Origin: Centropus unirufus
Lineage: Eukaryota > Chordata > Aves > Cuculiformes > Centropidae
Length of the DNA stretch: 64,000 nucleotides
Direction: 5' to 3'
Assembly (NCBI GenBank): GCA_013397695.1
Contig: VYZI01000002.1
Location: forward strand, 5,109,422 to 5,173,421
The translations under genes were made by a program, and so were the position numbers. Below, one piece after another: positions 1 through 13,560 of the stretch. The notes under the pieces are model-generated. The model saw only the letters and a list, made by a program, of their open reading frames with translations, did no database searches and was not told the DNA's origin. Numbering within the stretch: the first letter of the stretch is position 1; each line of letters opens with the position of its first letter.

Positions 1-3000
1 ATATACTTGCACAGTGATTGATATCCATCACCAGAACTTCAGTCGATTAAGTCATAAATGCAGAGATGAGTGGAGAGCATACCCACATTTCAACATTTGG
101 GCAGGTCAGGAAATGGTTCGGCAATTCCTTCCCTAGAAAACCACTGTACTGAAGTCTATACAATTCCTTGCCATCAGACATTGCTCCTTCTGAGCAGTCA
201 AGACACACAGAAAGTCCTACTGCTCTGTGGGTGTCCCTTTTATTTCAAGAGGTGAAGAGCATACTTAAATTTCTTCCAGCCCTGGCAGAAGACCTTGCCA
301 TCTCTTCCTTTCTGCAGGAAATATCTGTGAGGTTTTCTGTGCTTAAATTATACAGCATAGGTTAATGTAAGCCTCTGTGTTCTTCTCTTTCTGCTTCTAC
401 TGGGATGATACTAGCTGAGTTCATGAAACATCAGGTTTTGGAATTAGCCCTCCAGCCTTGTGTGTACCTCTCAAGACATTTGTTTCAGGCTGCCTGCAAA
501 TTCAGGTATGCACTAGCCTGCAATTACATTAATCTTCTCGAGTTTTCCTGTACAAGCACAACTGATAGAAACTTGCATTTGATTGTGAATCTAAGTTTAA
601 ATAGTTATCTAATCTGAGCCAGTGCTTTAAGCAAGGACACATAGCACCTGTGGTTTAACTAACAGAGACAGCAGGGTAACATGCAGGCATCAGCAAGTCC
701 CATGGCAGCTTTTATGTTAATATGACAGTTTTACAACTGGACAGCACCAAAGAAAAATTCACATGACATTGGCCCTAAGCACACTGACCAACCACACGCT
801 ACAGGCTTCGTTGGACTGCAATTAGGGATAAAGCATTTATATCTATTTTTTTTTCTGCCATTCTCATTAAATGAGCATTTTACTCATAGTTCCATATATC
901 TGGATTGGATCAGAAGTTTTAAAGTCCCATACTGTGTTTCACTGTCTAAAATAATAGCGTGCAAGCAAAATATCAGCAGAAAATAATGAAATATTGATAT
1001 CCTGTTTGGAAACTGTGTAATTCTATCAGAGCTGCACTCATCCAGAGAGTTGCATGCAAAGAATCTGGCACTCTCAGATGGACTTGTTTCATTTTCTGAG
1101 TGTGTCCTGTCTTCTTTTTGGGGAACGGAAATTATATCCCATCAACATCCATTGCTTTTGGCCATGGTCTGAGCATGTAGGCTGGCCTAACAGAGAAAAC
1201 ATCATGCTTTTTTTTATTTCCGTTTGGTTGTTCCTTTGCTCTGTGCTTTTCACAAACCTTTTTGCAGTCTTCAAACAGGATTTATTCAGCTATTGCTTTA
1301 TTTCTAGGGAAAAAAGAATTGTGTATTAGAGAAGAAACGAAAAATACTATTACGAAGTTGTGTCTTAAAGTCAAAAGAGGGGACTAAATTCAGAAGCCTG
1401 TCTGAATGACCCTGTTTTGGCTGCCCTCAGAACCAACCATCAATCCCTGAACTTGGAAGAAGCTGGTTAGCTTACAGCCCTGTTTGATGACCAAGTCTCT
1501 GCTCTCAGTATCTAAATGAAGTTGCACATGTCCAGCTAGAGAAGTTCTGAGCTATCAGTTCATACGGTTCAGAGCAAGACCTGCATGCTAGTCTTCCTAA
1601 GCCCTCACATGGGGTCTGATATGAGACACATTGAGCAGTGCAGCTTCTGATAATATATTTTCTTGTCGTGTGACTGAATATCCAAGCCCACCCTCACGAC
1701 ATAACCTGACACTAGAGAAGCAGAAGATCAAGGAAACTTAATTTGCATATAAGAAACCCATAATGGTAGTGATAGCAAACTACAGATCATTCAACTTTGT
1801 GTCCAAAATACCCACTAAATATACCAGGTTTCCTTTACTTCGGGAAGTAAACCTCTGGATAATAAGGACTGGCTGTGGCAGGCACAAAGGTATATGGACG
1901 GTGGGAAAGCAGTGGTTAAACCCAGGATTTGAAGTGATTCAAGTTTTGAGAGTTGAAGGATTTTCATGTGTGTTTTAAATGTAAACTTACTTAAGAATTC
2001 CCAGACTAATTTTTATAGGTTGAATTATTTAGAAAATACTGTTTCCTCTCAAGGATTCTTCCCTTAGGTAATTGATAAATATTTATAAACCAGACTCCCT
2101 CTTAATGAAGATTTTTACCTAGGAATAACAATTAAGAGTCTTTGTCAAAATCCCAAGTTGAAATTAACTGTCATTCAAATGTTATTGTTTTTGAGTATGT
2201 GTAAAATACTACCTTCCAAGATCCAAGGAAAAATCTTTCTTGGCAAGTTGTTTGAAACAATGCATAACTAAATGTGAAGGGACTTGTCTTAACAGCATAC
2301 CAATGAGGTGTAACTGGCAATCAGGTGTGACTTGTTTAACCAATTAACAATATGTTTCTCTAATAGGAAATTTGTTGCTCTACATTCAGCAGTGAGGATT
2401 TGCAGCTACTTAAAAAATCTACAGAGACTTTCAACATAATTAAGGTTAAATTTACTTTGAAATTCATGATGGCCATATAAAAGCAACCTAGCAACATTAT
2501 TTATCTGGAAAATCACACATTCATTCATTTCTTTAAACCTTTTCTTTAAAGGTAACTCATTAACACCTAAAAAAAGATAATGAGAAATCATCAAGCTATC
2601 AATAACAGCTGGAACTAATTCTCAGATATTTCATGTTAAAGATTCAAATGTCTTATCCTTATTTGATTTGTAAATATTCCTGAAGACAAGAGGAAGAGGA
2701 ATTTGAGGTTATACAGATAATCATAACTAATTCCACGCTAAGCTATTGATCTGTTTCTGTTTGCTAATTCCACAAATTATTATTACAGCATTTATCAACT
2801 TGCTGCAAGTGGCTATTTCTGAACAAGTTTGGTCTAATCACAAATTTCTATGATTACTCAACTCAGTAAAGAGATGTCTCTCTCCCTGTATCCAAATAGC
2901 TGAGATGTGATTTGTCAAGAGGCTTCCTGTTTTCATAACCTGCATCTACTCCAAAGCATCCCAATGCTGCAAAAATATTTGATGAACAGCAGACAGGAAG

Positions 3001-3665
3001 AGCTTTTAATGGACACCAGTTACTTTGCAAGTCCTGAAAAAAACCACTTTTGTTGCTCTTGCTGCTGTTGTTGCTTTCTCTCCATACATTTGAATGCTAT
3101 ACAGGGCTGAAAGACAACCTACATCCTTGCAAAAATAGGAGGATGTTATTTGGTTTACACCTAAAAAAGTTTAAAGAAAGCATGACAAATGTTCATAAAA
3201 CACACCTACAAAGACCATCTTCCAACTCAAATTTCCAAACCTGGCAGTGTTAGTTTTCATCCTTTTTCTTAGCATGACTATCAATACAAATGAATGTAGA
3301 TCTCACAGAAAGCCACTTTCATTTCAACTGTACTTGAGTTTTTTTATAGATAGTCAATAAGACATAAAAATCCTTTGAAAAATCCACATTATGGAGAAAA
3401 TGAGTAATCAAAAGAAACTGAAAGGAAACCCCACTTAGGAGCACACCATCGTGGTGGACCTCCTGAGGAGGAGAGGATTTCTGACTGAGTGATTTGAGCA
3501 CATTCTCTGAAGAACGGAAAAGTCTCATAATGCATTTCTATTAGTGATCATTTTCATTTTGTTAGCCTTTACATGGAAAATCACAAACTAGTGAAAGAAT
3601 TCAACCCCTCCTGTGGGCTGTTGTTATTTTTTTCCGAGATGACTTATACTTCTGAATCTCCTAAG
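1..3665. other. Non-coding single-copy DNA, no gene recognised
   Basis: AT-rich sequence with stops in all frames; the longest open frame is 91 codons and resembles nothing known. An octamer ATTTGCAT, the binding motif of POU-family factors, is present at 1741-1748, but a single octamer is expected by chance. At 3047-3073 there is a short impure run of TTG/CTG triplets on the plus strand that gives a meaningless poly-Cys reading in one frame. No interspersed repeat was recognised. Confidence 0.6.
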
Positions 3666-3713
3666 CAACAAGCCAGCTTGTTGGATGAGAGGATGAGAGA
3701 ATACTCTCATCCT
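3666..3713. repeat. Two adjacent perfect hairpins
   Basis: CAACAAGC at 3666-3673 is followed after two bases by its exact reverse complement at 3676-3683. Six bases later AGGATGAGAG at 3690-3699 is followed after the four-base loop AATA by its exact reverse complement at 3704-3713. The two inverted repeats are directly visible; a role is not. GGATGAGA is also directly repeated at 3683-3690 and 3691-3698, so the second stem may have grown from a small tandem duplication. Confidence 0.85.
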
Positions 3714-5141
3714 AAATTTATTTGTTATTTACAGTCTGAAAGCTTCTCATAAGGTGTGTCCTAAATATTCCTTTCCCTCGCTGAACAGGAATGCTCCCTT
3801 TTCTCCTTTCATTATCTTTAGGTACCCGCAGATTTCCACACACCTTAGCATTTTGATTTCTTCTCCTTTTCCCCATAGCATCTCTCCTCAGTGCTCTTTA
3901 TATCCTTTCCAGGTCTTATCACTACAAGGCCCAAGCTCATCTCACTTAGAATAGCTGAAGCTTTCACGATCATCTAAAACACGACCATGCATTAAAGGTG
4001 GTAAAAATTAGATGTGTTAATCCCAGCACAGGTGATCAAAAAGGATCATAACATCAGCAGCACAGCAGCCTGCTTGCCCCTTATAGTAAGATTTAACATA
4101 ATATGTTTACTTTACGTTCAAGGATCCTGTATGTCACTTAATAATAGCCTTGTTAAATGTAGATGCTTTTTTTTCCCGCGGACAGTGAAAAACCTTGTAA
4201 TTACTTAACTGGCTCAGAACCAAACACAGGCAGGAAAAAAAGAGTTGTAGGAAGTATGGCCAATTTTTAGCTTTTAAACAAAAATGGAGAAATTAATATT
4301 TATCAAACATTTCACTAAGAGTACCTAGAGTTTTCTGTTCAACTCAACCAGCATGGAAGGATTCCTATTATTTAGGCTATCATATCAATAAGTGATATAT
4401 CATAAGATGCTTGCAGCATAATATACATTCTACTTCCATTTAACACAGCTGTCTTCAATTTGAGATATTATACTTTTCAAAACTAATTTTTTAAGTGGAA
4501 TTCAATGGTGGTCAAAAAGAAACATGTACTGAAACCAAAATATTTATGTCTTATCATAAAGCCAAAGACAACACATGACATTGTCCTGTTTCTGATTCCA
4601 GCAACAAGTGCTTAAAGTTCACATGGGCATAGCATAGCAGAAAACCTAGCAGTAGAAATAAAACGGTAATGTTTAGTTGTACTTCCATTTTTATTGAATA
4701 CTATTGTATTCAATCCAAATATCCAGAGAGCAAATATGAAACTATATGAAATATTTTTTAAAAGAAAAGAGATGTTGTCCCTTGGATTCATTTCCACAGA
4801 AATAAAAGGCCTGTATTATAAATTATATAAAATACCCTCATTGAAATCAGTCAGTATGGGTTCCTTTCATATGTACAAGAGAAAGGCTTATTCTAACCCA
4901 ATGATCATCTGCAATAATATCTTAAGTTATTAAATCTGACTGCAGCTGCTAAATGTAGGCCATCTCTAATTACATTATGATAAAGTTTGGCTTTCAAGTA
5001 TATCCAAGTAACACCAAAGGAATCTGTGAGTTTTACCAACACAAGAGAAAATTTTAGTCTGATCAATGGTTTCTGACCACATTGCTGTATCTCTGTCCTG
5101 GAAACTTTCTCAGAGAGGAGGTGAGCCAACTCCATCCAGTG
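3714..5141. other. Non-coding AT-rich stretch
   Basis: No gene or interspersed repeat recognised; open frames reach only 79 to 85 codons. The only structured element is the small hairpin at 4693-4714, listed separately. Confidence 0.6.
4693..4714. repeat. Perfect 9-bp hairpin
   Basis: ATTGAATAC at 4693-4701 and its exact reverse complement GTATTCAAT at 4706-4714 flank a TATT loop. Stems of this length arise occasionally by chance in AT-rich DNA, so this is recorded as structure only. Confidence 0.8.
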
Positions 5142-5163
5142 CATGTGTGTATATACACACATG
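5142..5163. repeat. Perfect 22-bp palindrome (TG/TA/CA)
   Basis: The segment reads CATGTGTGT, ATAT, ACACACATG and is identical to its own reverse complement over all 22 bases. It is an alternating purine-pyrimidine tract throughout, a type of sequence known to favour Z-DNA or cruciform extrusion. It probably arose by expansion of a TG/CA dinucleotide about a central TATA. Confidence 0.9.
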
Positions 5164-8100
5164 AGAGAAAGAGAGACTTGTAGATTTGTTTCTTAGAAGT
5201 CCTAAGAAGAGAACAGCATTGTCATAAAAATGATGTACTGGGGCTCTTAGTCTGAAGGGATCCAAATCCAGAAGATGCTGACTGAAAAGTGTCATACTCT
5301 CTAGTGCCCATTTATAGCTCCTCTCTGTGTATTTGTGTGAATAGAAGACTAAACTTTACTTTTGTATTTACTCTGGAGTTTTCATTAGGCAAAATAAAAA
5401 TCTAAATTAATAAAAATATTTTGCAAAACATTCCAGTGGTCGTCCCTAAGTAGACAGTGTTAAGACTACAAGGCCAATCTAGTACTCCAGCCAAAGAGAT
5501 AAGTTCTGAAAGGTTGTCAAAGATGGTTGATACTGTATACTAATTGGTCTCTATATGTTTCACTATATGTTTTGGGGAAAAGGGTTCTCCCCAGAAATAT
5601 TGTATGGGAAATCCATAGGACGTTACATGGCAAATCAACAGGATCCTGGTGGCCTCATGAATCCCCAGGTACATTAACAAAATGTGTTACACTGCAAAAT
5701 TTGAACTACCTGGTATCATAAGAGGGAACGGATTGTTTCAAGATGGTTTCTGTCCACTGATCACTGCAATTCTCTCTGTTGTGGCATTGCTGTTGTCTGG
5801 TTTTTATACTCTTTTTATACTCATAGTACTTACGCTGCTCTGATCTTAAAACTCCAAAACCTGGTTGTCCATGGAAAAGATAAAGGAGCCTGAAAACTGA
5901 ACTGTCTATTTCTGTCCCAATCACGGCACGGAGTGTGTCAACTAAGAAATGCAGAACATGCTGGTAGAAGGCAAGATGTTAGTAATGAGCCAAATGAATC
6001 CCTGATGTGATTTCACCCTTCATTAGAGTTACCCCCAGGATAAATTTGTCCTAGCATACTGAAGGCTCAAAAAGTTTTGAGCTGAAGAGAATAGCAGTCC
6101 TTCCCTGAATATTTAAACTGGATTGTTAAACCAGTGTATCTGATTCCAACTTACGTTTGAAACTTGGTTTTGATATAGCCTCTTGAAACACTTTCACAGT
6201 TCCAGAAAGTGTTGCAGGATCCAGCCAGCAACACGGTGCATTAATAAGCAATGAGCTATGCAGTCCTGTCAAAACAAGCTCATTAGTAAGTTGGCTGCTG
6301 GGTTTTTGCAACCACTAGCTAAACTTTGGCAATATAAACAGGGGCACCTACAGGGAGGTCCCACAAGCTCTCTGCAGTTTAAAAGATTTAAGGACTCATT
6401 TTTAAACATATAAACAGGCCCCAGCATCAATTTGTAGCAGTGCAAGTACAAAATAATTTTCCAAAATTCTCGCAAAAGTCTTATTGCAATGATTAGGTAG
6501 AAAACGTCTTCTCATGTCATTAAAAAAAAAAACAACATAATATAAACAACAAATTATTCTTCCTGCTATATTATTAGGCTTATAAAACCTGTCTTTAGTT
6601 TTTCAGGACTGTAAACAAAGTAAGACACTTTGATGCTCTGATGATTGGTTGGTAATTAGAAGGCCACACAAGTTCACAATAAATATGAAGAATATAGAAC
6701 ATTAAAAGTTCCCACTTACGAATAGCTCACTGATTGCTTCTCCGGTGACTCAACCAAACTTGTCCATGAAAGTTAAGGGGTACTGTGCCTAGAATTTCTT
6801 TGCAAGACTGTAAAGATGCAACCAGACTACCCTGGGCAAACAGAAGTCCCATCAAGCACTTCAGGTAACAAATAGAGCTGCTAGAAATTATTTAAATGAT
6901 TGTGTCTAAAGAAATACTTTCCATGGCAGAAGTTCTGAATGTATTTATTTTTCTTTGTGAATACGTATATAAGTGCATTTTTAAAATATCTTTATATTTA
7001 ATGAAGGTTGGAATTTTGTTGGGATTAGAGGCTGTAGTTATCCCACTCAGAGGCAGTGTCCACTGACATCACCTTCCCATCACCCTCTTCTAAATACAGA
7101 GTCCCAACTGTTTCTACACCACCAGTGAACACAAGTTATCTGGGTGGTTTTTGAAACTGCCTGCTTGATTGCTTTTCTTGCCTGCAGACTCTGCCTCCCC
7201 AGCTGCAGCCTTTGCCACCTGAAAGCTGCAGTGCAAGTTCTCCACCTGTAAAAGGAGAGTCCTCTCCCATCTGGAAAAGGGAGCTCTTTTGCAACATCAC
7301 CTCCACAATTAAGTGCCTTGCCATACAGATGTGGCATTTATGCTCTGTAAGCAGACATGGCTTTTCTGAATACAGTACCTTTGACCTACGAATCTCTAAT
7401 TAGTGATTGTCTGCCTGATGTGGAAATCACTTCTCTCCATGAAAGAAACACTGCTTCAGCCTCATTACTTCCATTACATATGTTTAGAATGCAATATTTT
7501 TCATATGCATACCTGTCTGCAATAAGAACACATTGATTTCCGTAACCAGTAGATTCTAGTTCACGATCTTTTGCTTTGGCCCTTTTCCACACCCTGCTTC
7601 TGCAAAATGAGGTCCACATAAGGACCACTGGAGCTAGATGAATGGTGAAAATCAACATCAGCAGAGGTTGGGCTCTGGCCTTATGTATAAATACATGCTA
7701 AGGATTAGCGTCTGCTTCCTTGGACAGTTAGCTGTAGAGAAAGGAACCGGGCCCTTTCCTTTTCAATGAAGTACTTGGATTCAGAACTAGCATAAAAGCA
7801 GAAGTTAAAAGCCCTTTTTGAGAAAGACAGTGGCTATTAACGCTGCTTTCTAACTGTAATCCTGGCTGTAATACTGTGATGCCAGCAGTTTTTATCCAAG
7901 GTCCAAACTGTGTAAATGTTTCCTTTTTTTCCAGTGGGTAGCACTATAAAAACTTGTACTTTCTTCTATTTTGTAAACTTTCCCATTCAGGTGACAGGCA
8001 ATTTATTGCAGCATTTCGATGGATTGTAATGGCTGTAGTAACTCTGTAGTTAAGTGCTGTTTCTGAAAAGTGGAACTGGCAAAATATTTAATGAAGCATT

Positions 8101-8566
8101 TGGCTTTCTATGCGACAAGATGAGAGCACCCTGTTGTATGCCAAGTCAATCTGATTTTGCACAATATATTCATTCAACAGCAATTCTGGAGGCTGGAGAG
8201 CCAGAGGCGCTGAGAGAGGAGATTTTCTAGGCTGTACAGAAAATAATACTTCCAGAGGTAATTTCCAAGTACAAAGAAGTGCCATTTACTCTGGGAGACA
8301 TGGATTTGCAGCATGATTTGGACAAATTCTCTGTGAGCTCTTCAATCTTTGCTGAAAGTCGGCAAGAACTTTCTTCAATGTTTCTGCTGCTGCTATGGGT
8401 TTGACCCTCTAATATCAATATTTAACACTACTAATTCCCTAGAAAATTAATATATTGCAATTATACTCCACAAGGTGAGACACACAGACGAGACAATTGC
8501 TGAAAATGAGCATCCAGTTCCATATTAGATGTGCTAGCGCCATGTAAAGATGTATTTTTTTCTGTC
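5164..8566. other. Non-coding stretch, no gene recognised
   Basis: No recognisable coding or repeat sequence. Open frames are at most 90 codons (minus strand 7386-7658) and none has a family motif. The part around 7140-7340 is richer in GC and contains paired small frames on both strands, but nothing that can be named. An A run lies at 6522-6532 and a T15 run starts at 8567. Confidence 0.55.
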
Positions 8567-8581
8567 TTTTTTTTTTTTTTT
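8567..8581. repeat. Poly-T run (T15)
   Basis: Fifteen uninterrupted T residues. No retrocopy or LINE body was recognised on either side, so it is listed as a simple homopolymer rather than the tail of a retrogene on the minus strand. Confidence 0.9.
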
Positions 8582-11500
8582 GGTGGAAGCGTTTTGTTGT
8601 TGTTAATGTTTCTTTTTGGCCATTTTTCACTCTATGTTCAATTTCAAGGCAATTAACTTCTTTGTATTTAAAGAATAAAGAACTTGACAGGAAATCTTTC
8701 ACCTAGTGTCATTCAGGAAAATATTACAATTATCACTTCATCCAGACACCAAAAAAGTCTTCTATAAATTTCTTCCATAAATAGTTGTAAGAAAGATTAA
8801 AGTATCAGTAATCTCTTACACATACCATTCTACTGAAGTAAGAGCTGATCCCAGTGGGTCCTGGATCCCACAATTATTGTAGATTTCTGGCCTTAAAAAA
8901 TCAGCTCAGGGCACCCTTTCTTCAAGTTCTCATTTCAGATATAGTGGTAAAGCACTTGCAGGGTTCACAAAATCTGTTTTGCTGCATGGAAAAGTGGTGA
9001 GAAAGCAGCTGAGGTCTGACCTTGCCGTGTTATCATTCTGAGGAAAGAGTAATAAACTATTGGTTGCAAAGGCAACACTGTTGTCACCTGCAATGTTACC
9101 AGTAATTTTAGCACCCTCAGAAGTCTCTCTTTGACCAAACAATTATTAAATGTTGTCATGGGAGTGATATTTTAGATGGTGTCTCAAACCCTTCTATAAC
9201 GCTGAAAAATACTTGTTGATATCCACACACAAAAGGAAAGCATTCAGAGATTGAAACAAAGCTCCATAACTTCAAATAAAAAATTGGCTTTTGGTGCAAA
9301 TGCAGCAAGCAGCACCATGTCCTTTGGCACGTGAGCAATAAGCAAGGGACAACATGGCAACCTAGGCAAATTAGTATGGAAATTTGGAAATCCTTTCTAG
9401 AACACGGGGAAAAGGTCAACACACGACAAGAGCAGCCACCAAGGCAGCAATGAGGTGACTGGGCAGAGTAGCATCTTGATTTGCTGCAGGCACAAATGCC
9501 AGTGAAAACCATGCACTGAGCACAGGAGAAAATCCAGACGGCCACATTCCTGCAAGCAGAAATTAATTGTGAGTATGCTCCCATCAGCAGTCCATGAATT
9601 TCATTTTTCACAAATTTCATTTGCACTCTATGAATTTCATTTTTTTTAAGACTATCAGGAAGATTATAAAGAGGGCCAAAAACAGTTAGAAGCCACCCAG
9701 AATTGAAGTTGTATCACCAAGGAATTTTCAAATCAGACAACTGTTGTCATGAGTAATAACTAATAAGTCATGTTCCAGCTTCAGAGCATCGCAGGAGCAT
9801 GAACTGCGACTAAAAGGCCGCGTAGAGATCACAGGGTCACTCTGCAGCAGCCACAGCAGTGCCAGGAGAGAGAGGGACTGTGGATTTCTGTCAGACTGTG
9901 ACTGAGGCTGTGGCAAAGCTCAGCTAACTCCCAGCCCCCTTAGTACTGCTACCTCTTGTGCTTTCATAGCTCATAGGACCTATTTTTGTTGTTACTGGTT
10001 TTCTTTTAATTGGAAAAGAGTTGGTATTTTTCATACTGTCATAAATATTTTAATAACCCCTGAGTTTAATGAAGTCATTTCTTCTGTTCCATGTTCATAA
10101 AAAACACCTGCATTTAATCAAGCCATTTTCTCTCTTTCCATTTTTTGCATGGTGCTCCTGCATGTCTTCAAAAGGACTTCCACTCCCATTCCTTTGACTC
10201 ACTCTTTCTAACTGTTCTTTGCAGGTGCCACTAGCTTGATGGGAGTCAAACAAGAAAAGAATATTTCTGGATTTGAATTCTCAAAACTGAGCAACTGAAG
10301 ATATGTCCATTCCAAAAAGAAGGATGAATCATATGGAAAACAGAAGTTAAAACAAAAAGTATCCCACAGTAATTAAACTTCCACTTTGCTGCAGAAAAGA
10401 CATAGAATTAAAAGAAAACAAATATGTTTTTGCTTTTGAATCCAACAAGCTAACGATACTTTTTTAATGGTTTATGTTTTTCTGCATCCCAAGTTAATTC
10501 CTTATGATTCTTATAAATATTCCTTGCTGGAGTAATCTACAGAAATAAGTCAACACAGCATGATCGGTTCTGCATTGTTTTGGACCATTACTGGGCAGCA
10601 ACACAGATATGTCAACCCAGGAGGGATGTGTTTCACATGTAAAATCACATCACATCACATCATGTCACATCAAGAAAAATCACAGGTGAGTGGGCAATGA
10701 AGAGCTCTGAGATTAAAAAAAAGGTTTGATCTCATAATTTACATTACAAAAAGTTTCCACTCAATTATTTTGCATGTTGAAGGAGATTTCAAAAGTAAAG
10801 AAGCATGAGATTCAGGGGATAGTTGCCCAGAGAGGCAGCTAATGTCCTCTTTCTGGTACAATCTTAACAGGCAGGTTAGACACAGCACAATAGATCTACA
10901 AGTGGGTATGAAATGAAGGATGTTGTTGAAAATGAAGCAAATGATGACTCCTTAGAGGAAGAAGATGAAAAGATGCTAATGGTAATAATTTAAAGCACTG
11001 TAAGAAGAAAATAGTTAGCTACTTTTGAAGAACATGAATAGAACTGAAAAAATATGGATTTCAATGCAAATAAAACAAAACAGTATATAGGTTTTCTCTG
11101 CTAGAGCCACTGAATCAAATGGCTTCAGTCTAACTGGAGTAAACATCCCAATCCAGAGTGAGGAAGTAAATCATCTGAAGGACACAAAAGCATTTCAGAA
11201 AATCACTTTGAAAGCACTTGTGTATCTGTGTGCAAACTGACTTGGTTTCTGTTCTCCAAAGCTACTGCAGGCTGTGGGCAAGCACCATTACTTTCCTGTG
11301 GAAAATACAGACCATTCTCCATACGTTTGCAGGCAGGTCACCAAGTTGCTGCCAAATGTTTGGGGGGCAGGAAGTGACCAAAATTAAAGGACAAAAGTTA
11401 GGAGGTGTGTTATGAAAAAACATTCCTACTTCACACAGTTCAGGTATGACAACTGAGCTAAATTTAGATTAGCTCTATTTGAAATCAGTAGGTTGAATAA

Positions 11501-13079
11501 GGGGATAAAGTATTCCTCATTGTGACTGTACATCTCTGAACTTGATGTCTACATTTTGTTTCTGGCCCCTAACACCCTCCGTGCGCAGTAAAAACAGATT
11601 TCTCACAAATACAACTGAAGTGCTTTAGGAACTATTCGTTAACTGAATGAATTATTATTGAACACAACAAGTTATACATTTCTGTACACTCACATTTTCC
11701 CCAATCAGCTGTGTCAGTATTGTAATCTCTCAGTTTAAGTCTAATAACGTCATAAATCATAACAAAAGATCTGAGGTTGCTGTAATTTGCAAGATACTTT
11801 TCCCAGACTGTGCATTCTTTCTGTTTTATGCTTTTGATTTTTTTATTTAATACATACATAAAATAACCCCAAACCTTGATTGCAAGGATGATTATAACAC
11901 AGGAACAAAATATTTAAATCCTTTCCCACTTGTTCACACACACACGATCTGCTTTGAATTTCACATTGGTTTCATTTGTATGATTCCCATTGAATCATGA
12001 TATACTCTGGTGTGAAATCAAAGCAGGCCTGTAATAGGTAGCATAGCCAGAGGGGCTAGTGAAACATTAAAAACTTAATATCCATTGTTCATTTCAGTTC
12101 ATCACTTGCATTATTAGCAGCAGCTGTTCTACTACAAACCACATTTTCCTACCCTGTGGGTATGCAATATTGCATCTCTAAATAGTTGCAAAATGTTGAT
12201 GTAGCCTGTTGAGAACAACTGACTGTCAGCTCAGGTTGCTAGGGAATCTTGGCAAGATCCATTTTGTCCTCTTTCTTGCACAGGGTGCTCTATTTGAAGT
12301 TAATCCACCTGTTCATCGACATGTGACTTTAAAAATACTCTCTTCAGACATTAATAGGGCTGCTGCTTCACACCACAGGTCCAGTTAAAATCTTTTTTAT
12401 CCGTATCCCATACAGCTTGGTGATTCTGACAATATATTTTCAAAACATATTTCTATTCTATGCTATAGTCATTGATACGAAAGCTTTGCTGGTCTATTCC
12501 ACAGCTGAAACATAGGCATTCCTGGATATGTTTTCATGCAGTGAGGGTACTTCTCCCAGTCATTTCACTGTTTTCTCTAGAAAAGGTGATACATAGAAGG
12601 AACAAAGGGACAGAAAAAAGGGAACTGCAGATCAACGTCCTTCTCATTGAAAGGTTTCAACCAAGGGAACAGAGAAAGGGGACTGGATTTAATTCAATTC
12701 AGTTTTGGGGTGAAGGTTTGGTAGGCTATTAGAAGAGATTACATTTTAATTATTCTGCTTTGTCCATCTCATGAAGAAAAATATTCATTGTTTTCTTGAG
12801 ACATTTCTATTTTTATTTCTAGCCAAAAAATATTATGCCATAACCTACCTTTGAACTGTTACTAGAGAATGGAGTTTTAAAGCTACATAGACCCCACAAA
12901 CCCTAGCTAATAACAAGCCAAATATAATAATTGTACACCCAGACCATCAAAACCACTCCATACTTCCCATCTTTATAATTATGCACACTAATATTTTCTT
13001 TCAACGTTTTTCCTCACAATTGTTTTTCCTTTCCTTGGCAGAAAGTTATGTTTTGCTTGCCCTCAAATTAGAAATAACA
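8582..13079. other. Non-coding stretch, no gene recognised
   Basis: Contains a 156-codon minus-strand open frame (9156-9626), Cys- and Ser-rich with no recognised domain, judged to be chance. ATGAATTTCATTTTT occurs twice, at 9594-9608 and 9630-9644, so one end of this frame overlaps a small direct repeat. A short ATCAC repeat at 10644-10672 is listed separately. No interspersed repeat was identified. Confidence 0.55.
10644..10672. repeat. Short ATCAC pentanucleotide repeat
   Basis: Four ATCAC-type units in a row followed by a degenerate unit (ATGTCAC) and a last ATCA. It is a minor simple repeat too short to be a stable microsatellite. Confidence 0.8.
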
Positions 13080-13560
13080 TTGCAGTGGAAAGAAACTCCC
13101 AGATCACTGAGTAAAAATTCCTACTGTCACAGATAACTACGTCTGATAATCTCATCCCTAAACTGTGCCAGCTCCACCTTCTTTCCACTGCAAAGTCATC
13201 CCAGAACCTCACAGCTCTCATGGTCAAAATCTTTCCTCCACTTTCCAGAATGAACTTTTATTCCTTTGTGGTGCCGCCTCACCTAGCAATTTGCAGACAG
13301 CATTTATATATCCTTCCTCAGCTTTCATTCTGTTGGGTTAAATAACCCTAACTCTGTCTGTGCAAAATATTCTTTTCTTTGATCACACTAATTACACCAG
13401 TTTTAGAAAAGTTCCTTGGCCTAAGTTGCCTATGGCTAAACAAACCTTTTTCTCTATCCATTTTAATATCCTTTCCCAGTTCTAGCCTAGCTGGGCTTCC
13501 AACCCTATTCTCTTTACACCAGTAGTTCCTACTGTGAAAAAGTTAGCATTCTTTGCTCAT
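13080..13560 (-). mobile_element. Degraded ancient CR1/L3-like LINE 3' part (probable)
   Basis: Read on the plus strand, this stretch has the rhythm of the antisense 3' half of an old CR1/L3-type LINE. There is a segment where failed alternative codings of a reverse-transcriptase C-terminus would lie, then an ATATCCTTCCTCAGC-type block at about 13308-13322 and a GGGTTAAATAACCC block at 13335-13348, which resembles the conserved 'leader of ORF2 C-terminus' section. Divergence is heavy and the ends are uncertain. Known from the family: such relics are common in amniote genomes. The assignment rests on recalled consensus and needs a profile search; it could also be ordinary single-copy DNA. Confidence 0.4.

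Noticed and set aside
2907..3253. Cys-rich small frames as a possible defensin-like peptide
   Set aside because: The cysteines come from a TTG/CTG triplet run; there is no signal peptide or spaced six-cysteine pattern.
9156..9626. 156-codon Cys/Ser-rich minus-strand frame
   Set aside because: No domain, low-complexity character, and one end lies in a small direct repeat.
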